Below, piece after piece: positions 8,094 through 13,573 of a DNA stretch of 13,573 nucleotides. Position numbers and translations under genes: made by a program. Numbering within the stretch: the stretch's first letter is position 1; the number at the start of each line of letters is the position of its first letter. Under the pieces are notes generated by a model that had not been told where the DNA came from, ran no database searches, and saw only the letters and a list, made by a program, of their open reading frames with translations. Source of the DNA: Lentisphaerota bacterium (GTDB lineage: Bacteria; Verrucomicrobiota; Lentisphaeria; Victivallales; GWF2-50-93); the NCBI GenBank assembly GCA_025360875.1, contig JANYBI010000161.1:1-13573 (forward strand), read 5' to 3'.

Positions 8094-8098
8094 AGTCC
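8087..8098. repeat. Small palindromic hairpin over the antitoxin stop codon
   Basis: GGACT (8087-8091) pairs perfectly with AGTCC (8094-8098) across a two-base loop, and the TAA stop (8091-8093) is inside it. On the minus strand it starts GTTGGAC, loosely like the GTTGGAG start of the units at 7654-7723. It may be the decayed edge of the repeat island that replaced the toxin gene. Confidence 0.35.
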
Positions 8099-8118
8099 AA
8101 CATACTTTCAAAAAGCAC

Positions 8119-8195
8119 AGTCCTTGCGGACTTGACTACAAACAGATTGCAATTTTTCTCCTTGGACTTCGTTCGTAGTTAAGCTCGTAAGAGCT
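8119..8195. repeat. Inverted pair of GTAG-type REP-like units (BIME-like)
   Basis: Unit one (minus, 8143-8119) has GTAG, TCA, then stem AGTCC/GGACT with loop GCAA. Unit two (plus, 8171-8195) has GTAG, TTA, then stem AGCTC/GAGCT with loop GTAA. Both are 25 nt long and face each other tail to tail across 27 bases. Their GTAG-containing flanks (8131-8143 and 8171-8183) are complementary apart from two wobble-type positions. A third unit with the same layout is at 156-180. The stems differ in sequence but each is perfectly paired, so the structure rather than the sequence is conserved. The remaining bases 8196-8264 hold no further element that I see apart from the ribosome site of the next gene. 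Confidence 0.6.
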
Positions 8196-8264
8196 GTTCC
8201 ATTTGCCCAAGACCTCTTCAAATGCTAACTTAAGAACAAGCTTGAACTCCAAGGAAATAATTCC

Positions 8265-8930
8265 ATGAAACTCGAAATCCGGCAGCCGGTAAAGTTCGGA
8301 ATGAAAGAGGCGGTAATAGTCAACCTCCTCTCGTTTGTCCCTTCATTTGTGCTGGGCATCTTAATAGCGATGGGAATAGTAGTGCCTGCGATGTGCCTGT
8401 TGCTCCTGCTGACAAAGACGACAACACTCACAATTTTCATCCTTTCCATGATGTTCAGCGCAATCTGCCTGATGATAGGCTTCATCATGTTCTACTTTTT
8501 CCCGTTGCTGCTTCTCGTCAACTATTATATAAAGTTCATTGCAGGCAGGATTGTGTCACCAGTCCCTGTAGGCGCATATGTCTGCCAGATATCCATGACT
8601 CCCAAGATCTGCAGCGGAATCCGGGCATTCCTGGAGGATGCCGATGATATAGGCTATCTGTCGGTTTCCACCGGCAGCGTCGAGTTCAGGGGTGACAGTG
8701 TTGATTTTTCCCTCACAAAGGCGGAAATTATCAATGTCAGGAGCTATAACGTAGGCTGGCGCGGATACTGGATAGCCGGCAGGAGGATCAAGATCGCTAT
8801 CAGCGGACACGAGAAGATCAAGGAAATAGAAATCAGCGAACGCCACAGCTGGACGATACCAGGTTCCCAGTCCCTTGCGGACAATATCTGTTCCGCAATA
8901 TCGTCCCTGGCAACTCATACTCCTCAATGA
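8265..8930 (+). CDS. Unrecognised membrane protein with soluble GRAM/PH-like C-terminal domain
   Basis: I do not recognise this 221-residue protein as a named family. Residues 16-50 and 53-90 are strongly hydrophobic and would make two to four transmembrane segments. Residues 95-221 are soluble. They contain a beta-rich stretch (IGYLSVSTGSVEFRGDSVDFSL at 129-150, then INVRSYNVGWRGYWIAGRRIKIAI at 156-179) whose strand pattern and central GWRGYW motif resemble bacterial PH/GRAM-like domains. The short acidic motif FLEDADDIG (122-130) marks the domain entry. There is no signal peptide apart from the first membrane segment. The start is well supported by AAGGA (8249-8253) about eleven bases upstream. 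It lies between the repeat island and rdgC on the same strand. The 136-base gap to rdgC, with a possible promoter of its own, suggests a separate gene rather than an operon. Confidence 0.8.
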   Translation: MKLEIRQPVKFGMKEAVIVNLLSFVPSFVLGILIAMGIVVPAMCLLLLLTKTTTLTIFILSMMFSAICLMIGFIMFYFFPLLLLVNYYIKFIAGRIVSPVPVGAYVCQISMTPKICSGIRAFLEDADDIGYLSVSTGSVEFRGDSVDFSLTKAEIINVRSYNVGWRGYWIAGRRIKIAISGHEKIKEIEISERHSWTIPGSQSLADNICSAISSLATHTPQ

Positions 8931-8961
8931 AAATTCCCAACAATTCCAGTTTTTCTGCAAA

Positions 8962-8990
8962 CTGAAATAGAAATTGACGGTTCATATATT
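8962..8990 (+). promoter_or_regulatory. Candidate rdgC promoter
   Basis: CTGAAA (8962-8967) and TATATT (8985-8990) are 17 bases apart and match the sigma-70 boxes at four and five of six positions. The transcript would start near 8997 and have a leader of about 70 bases that includes the hairpin at 9022-9046. This rests on consensus matching only. Confidence 0.3.
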
Positions 8991-9021
8991 ACTTTAAAAC
9001 CGATTTTCACAAAAGAAATGC

Positions 9022-9046
9022 AACTGCAGGTAGGAATGCCTGCGTT
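9022..9046 (+). promoter_or_regulatory. Leader hairpin just upstream of the rdgC ribosome site
   Basis: AAC-T-GCAGG (9022-9030) pairs with CCTGC-GTT (9039-9046), eight pairs with one bulged T and an eight-base loop. It ends seven bases before the strong Shine-Dalgarno AAGGAG (9054-9059), which is itself seven bases before the rdgC ATG. A hairpin here could influence ribosome access, but no conservation data are available. Confidence 0.3.
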
Positions 9047-9066
9047 ACTTAATAAGGAGCCATACC

Positions 9067-10161
9067 ATGTCATTTGAAAGAGGATCTTTTGCACTGACAC
9101 TATTCCGTCTTCCGGAGAAACTTCCTGACGACGCGCTTGAACTGTTCGAATCCAAGGCGGCGGGGAAACTCGACGACCTGAAGGACGAACTGGCCGTCGG
9201 CTGGGTAAGTGGCAGACATCTGCTTGAGAGGAAAATAAACGAGGCAACAGCCACCTGCGGAGGTCATTTCTACCTCAGTCTGAGGACGGCCCAGCGCAAG
9301 ATTCCTGCGTCACTGCTCAATGCCGAGTGCCGCATGGAGGAACTCGAATACATGCAGATGAACAAGCTCCTCTTCGTGCCGAACAAGGTCCGCAGGCAGA
9401 TCAAGAAGGACATCGAGGAGAAACGCCTGATGCAGATGACGCCCGTCCTTTCGGGCATACCTTTCGTAATTGACAAGACGTCCAGCATGCTCTATCTCGG
9501 AACATCCTCGCCTACGAAGATGGATACGTTCCTGAGCCTTTTCCTGGACACGTTCAAGATGGAGCCGGTCCAGATCGGGATCGACGACATGATGTTCAGG
9601 ATGTTCAAGCAGGACGTCACCGGTCTCAAGCCCGTCAGATTCTCCAAGAACTGCAAGGCCGAATCGAATCCCGGCAGGGATTTTGTCACGTGGCTCTGGT
9701 TCCACTGCGAGGAAAGGGGCGGCAAGCTCAAGACAAAGGACTTCGGCGATTTCGAGCTGATGATCGAAGGCCCTATCACGTTCGCCCTCAGCGACGAGGC
9801 TGAAGGTTCGGGCGAGACAGTTGTCCGCAAGGGAAATCCCCTGAGAAGCGCTGAAGCCAAGGCCGCACTTGATGTCGGCAAGAAGATCAAAAAGGCGAAA
9901 TTCACGATTGCCCGCGACAAGGAAATATGGTCCGGCACAATTGACGCCGACCTCATGACTTTCAGCGGTCTCAAGCTGCCTGAAGGCGAAAAGCTCGACG
10001 ATCCCGGCAGTATCTTCGCTGAACGCGTAAACCTGCTCCATATCTTCCAGAATGTCATACAGGAATACTTCAGGATGTTCGCATCATCCGTCAGGGGCGA
10101 GAAATGGGCCAAGGAAGAATCCGAAATCCTCAAGTGGGGCGCCGAGAAGCAGGCGTACTGA
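9067..10161 (+). CDS. rdgC: RdgC-family recombination-associated protein
   Basis: RdgC is a ring-forming, non-specific DNA-binding protein that limits RecA-mediated recombination at the nucleoid. The assignment rests on the family pattern in order: the N-terminal FALTLFRLPEKL strand, GWVSG at 45-49 (E. coli has GWVPPMG), IPASLLNAE at 79-87, a charged helix with KVRRQIKKDIEEKRLMQM (107-124), then the strand pair IPFVIDKTSSMLYLGTSSPTKMDTFLSLF (131-159). The C-terminal half includes FGDFELMIEGPITFAL. At 364 residues it is longer than the 303-residue E. coli protein. It has a strong AAGGAG ribosome site at 9054-9059. It stands alone: a 136-base leader region lies upstream and dxs converges downstream. 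RdgC is best known from beta- and gamma-proteobacteria, so a copy in this kind of genome is notable. A divergent, not strictly orthologous, RdgC-like protein remains possible. Confidence 0.75.
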   Translation: MSFERGSFALTLFRLPEKLPDDALELFESKAAGKLDDLKDELAVGWVSGRHLLERKINEATATCGGHFYLSLRTAQRKIPASLLNAECRMEELEYMQMNKLLFVPNKVRRQIKKDIEEKRLMQMTPVLSGIPFVIDKTSSMLYLGTSSPTKMDTFLSLFLDTFKMEPVQIGIDDMMFRMFKQDVTGLKPVRFSKNCKAESNPGRDFVTWLWFHCEERGGKLKTKDFGDFELMIEGPITFALSDEAEGSGETVVRKGNPLRSAEAKAALDVGKKIKKAKFTIARDKEIWSGTIDADLMTFSGLKLPEGEKLDDPGSIFAERVNLLHIFQNVIQEYFRMFASSVRGEKWAKEESEILKWGAEKQAY

Positions 10162-10163
10162 AG

Positions 10164-10208
10164 ATAAATATTTTATGAACATTAGCGTTTAAAAAATATT
10201 TATTTTTT
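10164..10208. terminator. AT-only hairpin between convergent rdgC and dxs
   Basis: ATAAATATTTT (10164-10174) is perfectly complementary to AAAATATTTAT (10193-10203), enclosing an 18-base loop, and a run of six T follows (10203-10208) in the rdgC direction. The right arm overlaps the dxs stop codon. All pairs are A-T, so it would be a weak terminator for rdgC. In the dxs direction no clear T-run follows the stem. Confidence 0.4.
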
Positions 10209-12074
10209 CAGAATATCTGCGGCGATGTCCTCGGCGGTGAACTTGCATTTCCGCCTGATACCGGCAATTGTTCCATGCGGAACGACTTCATTGCCCCAGC
10301 CGTAGTGATGCACGCCTTTGTGCGGAACATTGATGAGGGTCTCGTCGACAATGCTTCCCAGTCCGCCCTGAATCTGGCAGTCCTCAATGGTGGCGACAGG
10401 CATCTTAGCGGCATGCTGCAGCAGAAGGTCCGTATCGAACGGTTTCATGAACCTGGCGTTCACGACCATCGCATTTTTTCCGGATTTCGAGAGTATCGCA
10501 GCGACTTCAAACGCAGTGGTGACTTCCCTTCCGGAAGCCCAGATCGCAATATCAGTTCCTTCCTTCAGGACGAATGATTTCCCCCAGGGAACCATTTCAA
10601 CAGGTTCGGTCCCCGGTTTTTTCACCGCCGTACCTCTTGGATACCTTATGATCGCAGGTTCCTTCCTCTCGAATGCTGCAAACAGCATGTTGCGAAGTTC
10701 GCAGCCGTCGGCCGGGCACAGGATCGAGACATTCGGCATGTTCCTGAGGAATGAGAGGTCATGGATCCCATGATGGGTCGCACCGTCCTCGACAATTCCG
10801 CTGCGATCTTCGCAGATTATCACGGGCAGTTTCTGCAGGCAGACGTCATGGAACACATAATCGAGCGCCCTCTGCAGGAATGTTGAATAGATCGCGATGA
10901 CCGGCACAAATCCCTGTGTCGCCATGCCTGCCGCAAAAACCACCGCATGTTCCTCGGCTATTCCCACATCAAAGAACCTGTCAGGATATTTTTTCGAAAA
11001 CTCCAGCAGGCCCGTACCGGTACGCATTCCTGCGGTCAGAGCGACAACTTCCTTCTGTTTTTCAGCCAGCTCGCAGATAGAATGGCCGAAGACAGTGGAA
11101 AACGAAGGCGTCGAAGAACCGTTCAGATCTTCACCGGTCTCCGGATCGAAACTCGCTAGCCCATGGAACTTCTCAGGCGCATCCTCGGCAAGCTTGTAGC
11201 CGCGTCCTTTTTCAGTTATCACATGGACAATGGCGGGTTTCTCGAATTCCCTGATGCCTTCGAAGGTCCTAGTCAATTCCTCGATATTGTGTCCGTCGAT
11301 CGGGCCGACATAGCGGAATCCGAGCTCTTCAAAGATGACGCCAGGGACAAGTACGCTCTTGGTGGCCTCCTCGAACCGGCCTATGATGCTGGTGATCGTT
11401 GAACCGATACGCGGAATTTTCTCGACAAATCTCCTCGAGGAATTCTTAAGCCTGTTATATCCTTTTGTGGTGATTATGCGGTTGAGGTATCGCGACATGC
11501 CTCCGACATTTTTTGAGATGGACATCTTATTGTCGTTGAGTATGATGATGAAATCCTTAGTGGTTTCGGCGACATGGTTGAGCGCCTCGAAGGAAACGCC
11601 GCAGTTGAGCGAGCCGTCACCGACAACGGCCACGACCTTCTCCTTGCCTCCCTTCCGGTCACGTGCCGCAGCCATACCGAGGGCCGCCGAGATCGCAGTG
11701 CCGGCGTGACCTGCGCCAAAGACATCATATTCGGATTCGTCGCGGGACAGGAAGCCCAGGCATCCTCCATCCTGTCGCAGCGTCTTGAAGAACTCCCTCC
11801 GTCCGGTCAGGATCTTATGGACGTATGCCTGGTGCCCGATGTCCCATACAATCTTGTCCTCCGGCATATGGAAAGCCGTATGGAGGGCGATGGTGAGCTC
11901 TACCACTCCCATGTTCGGGGCGAGATGTCCGCCGTTCTTTGATATGACATCGATCAGCTCTCCGCGGATCTCGCAGGCGAGTCGTTCCTTCGCCTCAGGG
12001 GTGAGCATCCTGAGATCGGCGGGACTGTTTATCTTGTCCAATATATTATTTTCCATAAAACTCATTTTTGTCAT
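10200..12074 (-). CDS. dxs: 1-deoxy-D-xylulose-5-phosphate synthase
   Basis: Dxs joins pyruvate and glyceraldehyde 3-phosphate with thiamine diphosphate, the first step of the MEP isoprenoid pathway. The 624-residue length is typical. Visible motifs are GGHLAPNMG (48-56), DIGHQAYVHK (78-87), the thiamine diphosphate/Mg site GDGSLNCG (152-159) to NDNKMSIS (180-187), GIAEEHAVVFAAG (about 370-382; most members have IAEQHA), YSTFLQRALDYVFHDV, DRSGIVEDGATHHG and IRYPRG. The DRSGIVEDG stretch is one residue shorter than the common DRAGxVGxDG. Three in-frame ATG codons (12074, 12065, 12056) could start the protein, and none has a clear ribosome site; the family's N terminus begins around ILDKINSPADLR, so all fit. 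The first is used here. A candidate promoter precedes it. The gene is alone on its strand, with rdgC converging and the ppx/gppA-like gene diverging. Confidence 0.95.
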   Translation of the reverse strand: MTKMSFMENNILDKINSPADLRMLTPEAKERLACEIRGELIDVISKNGGHLAPNMGVVELTIALHTAFHMPEDKIVWDIGHQAYVHKILTGRREFFKTLRQDGGCLGFLSRDESEYDVFGAGHAGTAISAALGMAAARDRKGGKEKVVAVVGDGSLNCGVSFEALNHVAETTKDFIIILNDNKMSISKNVGGMSRYLNRIITTKGYNRLKNSSRRFVEKIPRIGSTITSIIGRFEEATKSVLVPGVIFEELGFRYVGPIDGHNIEELTRTFEGIREFEKPAIVHVITEKGRGYKLAEDAPEKFHGLASFDPETGEDLNGSSTPSFSTVFGHSICELAEKQKEVVALTAGMRTGTGLLEFSKKYPDRFFDVGIAEEHAVVFAAGMATQGFVPVIAIYSTFLQRALDYVFHDVCLQKLPVIICEDRSGIVEDGATHHGIHDLSFLRNMPNVSILCPADGCELRNMLFAAFERKEPAIIRYPRGTAVKKPGTEPVEMVPWGKSFVLKEGTDIAIWASGREVTTAFEVAAILSKSGKNAMVVNARFMKPFDTDLLLQHAAKMPVATIEDCQIQGGLGSIVDETLINVPHKGVHHYGWGNEVVPHGTIAGIRRKCKFTAEDIAADILKK

Positions 12075-12097
12075 TTTTGCGTCTGAATGGGAAAATG

Positions 12098-12126
12098 AAT
12101 TTACATTGCGTTAAAAAACAATTCAA
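12098..12126 (-). promoter_or_regulatory. Candidate dxs promoter
   Basis: On the minus strand TTGAAT (12126-12121) and TAAATT (12103-12098) are separated by exactly 17 bases, each matching its sigma-70 box at four of six positions. The start would fall near 12091, about 17 bases before the first dxs ATG. Moderate support from spacing and position only. Confidence 0.35.
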
Positions 12127-12196
12127 ATTGGATTGGGGTTTTGGAAATATCATCCTTGGGGATGTATCTTAGAATTGGCTTTTTCTTTGATTCGAA

Positions 12197-12403
12197 TGAA
12201 TATCCAATATCCAACACGGAATATCCAACCGATGAAGGGAAGAAAAGACAAACTCATTCAACGTTCGGTGAAAATCGATTCTGTCTTGGAAGGAACCGAA
12301 GATCCGAGTTCAATATTATTTAAAAGCATAGACACGACCAAAGGGATAGAATGCGATAATTTCCTTGGATATTGGACATTCCGTGCTGGATATTGGATAT
12401 TCA
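12197..12403. repeat. 207-bp inverted-repeat element in the dxs-ppx intergenic region (MITE-like)
   Basis: The arms 12197-12228 and 12372-12403 are complementary over 32 bases with two mismatches. Each arm is built from repeats of an AATATCCAA word (GGATATTGGATATTC on the other side). The 143-base interior has no similarity I recognise. A rightward frame runs through the element and translates the right arm as GYWTFRAGYWIFNY; I treat this as repeat translation, not a gene. No target-site duplication is evident. The rest of the 407-base gap (12075-12481) is AT-rich and holds only the dxs promoter candidate; I see no convincing promoter for the rightward gene. Confidence 0.6.
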
Positions 12404-12481
12404 ATTATTTTATATTTTGCGTTTACCCATTAAAAATTAAAACAAACCTTAATTACCAAAAATAATTCAGAAGCCTTTCCC

Positions 12482-13573
12482 ATGAAAATCAGGAAAAACA
12501 GCGGCAAGACCCTCTTCTCTGTCATTGACCTAGGCTCGCATTCCGTAAGGATGGAGATCGTCCAGCTCGACGAGTCGGGCAATTGCGAAGTTTTGGAGAA
12601 CGCCTCCAATCCGATACCTGTCGGCAGGGACGTGTTCACCAAGGGGAGAATAGCTTCCGACAGCATCAGGCTGGTCGGCAAGATCCTCAATGACTACCGC
12701 AAGATAATGAAGGGATATGGCGCCGAGGAGTACAAGGCCGTTGCGACCAGTGCCGTAAGGGAGGCGACCAACAGGGATATTTTCATAGAGCGCATCGAGC
12801 ATCTCTGCGGCATAAGGATAGAAATACTCGAGGCCTCCGAGGAGGTGCGCCTGATCTACCTTTCCGTAAAGGATGCCCTCGAGAAAAAATATCCGCTGTC
12901 GAAGCAGGACGCCGTCATCTGCATGATCGGCACCGGATCGACACATATGATACTTGTCCAGAACGGCAGGGTCAGGAGTTCGGAGACCTTCAGGATCGGG
13001 ACTCTCAGGCTATACGAGGAGATAGGACAGCCGGCCAGCGGCAAGAAGGTCAAGGACATAATCGACACTTTCGTGGGATGCGTGGTTGACGACATCACCA
13101 AGAATTATCCTAAAGGCCAGAAACCGCCATTGTTCATCGCTGTCGGCGCCCCGGTACGGGCGCTGATGAATACGTTCAGCGGCGACAAGGAGGAACCGAA
13201 GATACTTGCTGTTTCGAGAAAGAGCCTTGACACGGTCCATGCGTCGGTGGCAGGAATCCCTTCCGAGAAGCTGGCCGAGACTTATCATCTTTCCGACCTT
13301 ATTTCACAGAGCCTCGAGCCCTGCTGCGACATACTCCAGCATTTCATCCAGATAACCGACGCCCAGAAACTCGTCGTGCCGATGATCACCACCAGGGATG
13401 CGCTGATCGCCGATGTGCTGCGCGATTTCTCCGGGAAAGAAGACCCGTTCATGCAGGATATCATATCGTCAGTGGAATTCCTGGGCGAAAAGTTCAGGTA
13501 CGACGCGGAACACGGAAAATGCGTGAAGGAGACGTCACTCTCCATATTCGATGCCCTACAGCCGCTGCACGGG
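12482..13573 (+). CDS. Ppx/GppA-family protein with degenerate phosphate-binding loop, 3' truncated by window end
   Basis: The frame is open for 364 codons to the window edge. Family members hydrolyse polyphosphate or pppGpp. The actin-like fold shows VIDLGSHSVRMEIVQ (14-28; the common form is IDLGSNSxR), AVATSAVREATNRDIFIERI (86-105), and EASEEVRLIYLSV (117-129), which retains the acidic pair corresponding to the catalytic Glu of SGEEEARLI. The next motif, normally DIGGGSTE, reads MIGTGSTH (148-155), so both the Asp and the Glu are lost. An Arg is kept at TTRDALIADVL. From about residue 326 the sequence turns into the HD-like C-terminal domain (AEHGKCVKETSLSIFDALQPLHG, H344), which is cut by the window. 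The start is chosen because the conserved N-terminal motif begins at residue 14; no Shine-Dalgarno is visible. Arginine is mostly AGG. It may be a regulatory or phosphate-binding rather than catalytic member. Confidence 0.85.
   Translation, partial: MKIRKNSGKTLFSVIDLGSHSVRMEIVQLDESGNCEVLENASNPIPVGRDVFTKGRIASDSIRLVGKILNDYRKIMKGYGAEEYKAVATSAVREATNRDIFIERIEHLCGIRIEILEASEEVRLIYLSVKDALEKKYPLSKQDAVICMIGTGSTHMILVQNGRVRSSETFRIGTLRLYEEIGQPASGKKVKDIIDTFVGCVVDDITKNYPKGQKPPLFIAVGAPVRALMNTFSGDKEEPKILAVSRKSLDTVHASVAGIPSEKLAETYHLSDLISQSLEPCCDILQHFIQITDAQKLVVPMITTRDALIADVLRDFSGKEDPFMQDIISSVEFLGEKFRYDAEHGKCVKETSLSIFDALQPLHG

Noticed and set aside
8094..8264. A toxin gene partner after the antitoxin
   Set aside because: No frame with RelE/ParE-like residues or adequate length exists on either strand; the interval is hairpin repeats and the leader of the next gene.
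8947..8964. CAGTTT / AAACTG hairpin after the membrane-protein gene as a terminator
   Set aside because: Six pairs with no T-run after it, and it overlaps the proposed rdgC -35 box; support is too weak.
12133..12465. Open frame of 110 codons across the intergenic inverted repeat
   Set aside because: Its most distinctive residues (NIQYPTRNIQ and GYWTFRAGYWIFNY) are translations of the two repeat arms, and it has no ribosome site.

Overview
The window looks like chromosomal DNA of a Gram-negative bacterium, most likely from the PVC superphylum (Lentisphaerota or Verrucomicrobiota-like). This is inferred from the very large secreted NHL/CBM9-type protein, the style of the AspRS and Dxs sequences, the mix of genes with and without Shine-Dalgarno sites, and the abundance of structured intergenic repeats. 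No rRNA, tRNA or CRISPR array is visible, so the taxonomic placement is tentative.

Layout. Bases 1-42 may be the last codons of a rightward gene. Bases 279-5591 (minus strand) encode a 1770-residue secreted multidomain protein with a signal peptide, a FlgD-like Ig domain, NHL-type repeats, an EF-hand loop and a C-terminal CBM9/DOMON-like domain. A 116-bp AT-rich divergent promoter region separates it from aspS (5708-7548, plus), whose frame is broken by one missing base inside class II motif 2. A strong terminator follows aspS. Bases 7608-8264 form a repeat-rich island holding an orphan TIGR02574-type antitoxin gene (7830-8093) between two different inverted-pair hairpin elements. Next come a gene for an unrecognised membrane protein with a soluble GRAM/PH-like tail (8265-8930) and rdgC (9067-10161). 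The gene dxs (10200-12074, minus) converges on rdgC across an AT-only hairpin. A 407-bp intergenic region holds a 207-bp inverted-repeat element. The final gene (12482 to the window end, plus) is a Ppx/GppA-family protein whose phosphate-binding loop has lost its acidic residues.

The genes do not form one pathway. They are translation (aspS), isoprenoid synthesis (dxs), recombination (rdgC), a polyphosphate/(p)ppGpp-type protein (ppx/gppA-like), one cell-surface or exported protein, and accessory material. I see no complete new defence or biosynthetic system. The most interesting signal is a family of 25-nt units (conserved GTAG, then a 5-bp hairpin with a GYAA loop). It occurs three times with compensatory stem changes, beside a second GGAG-type pair of 25-nt units. 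Together these look like REP/BIME elements of the kind mobilised by Y1 (RAYT/TnpA-REP) transposases.
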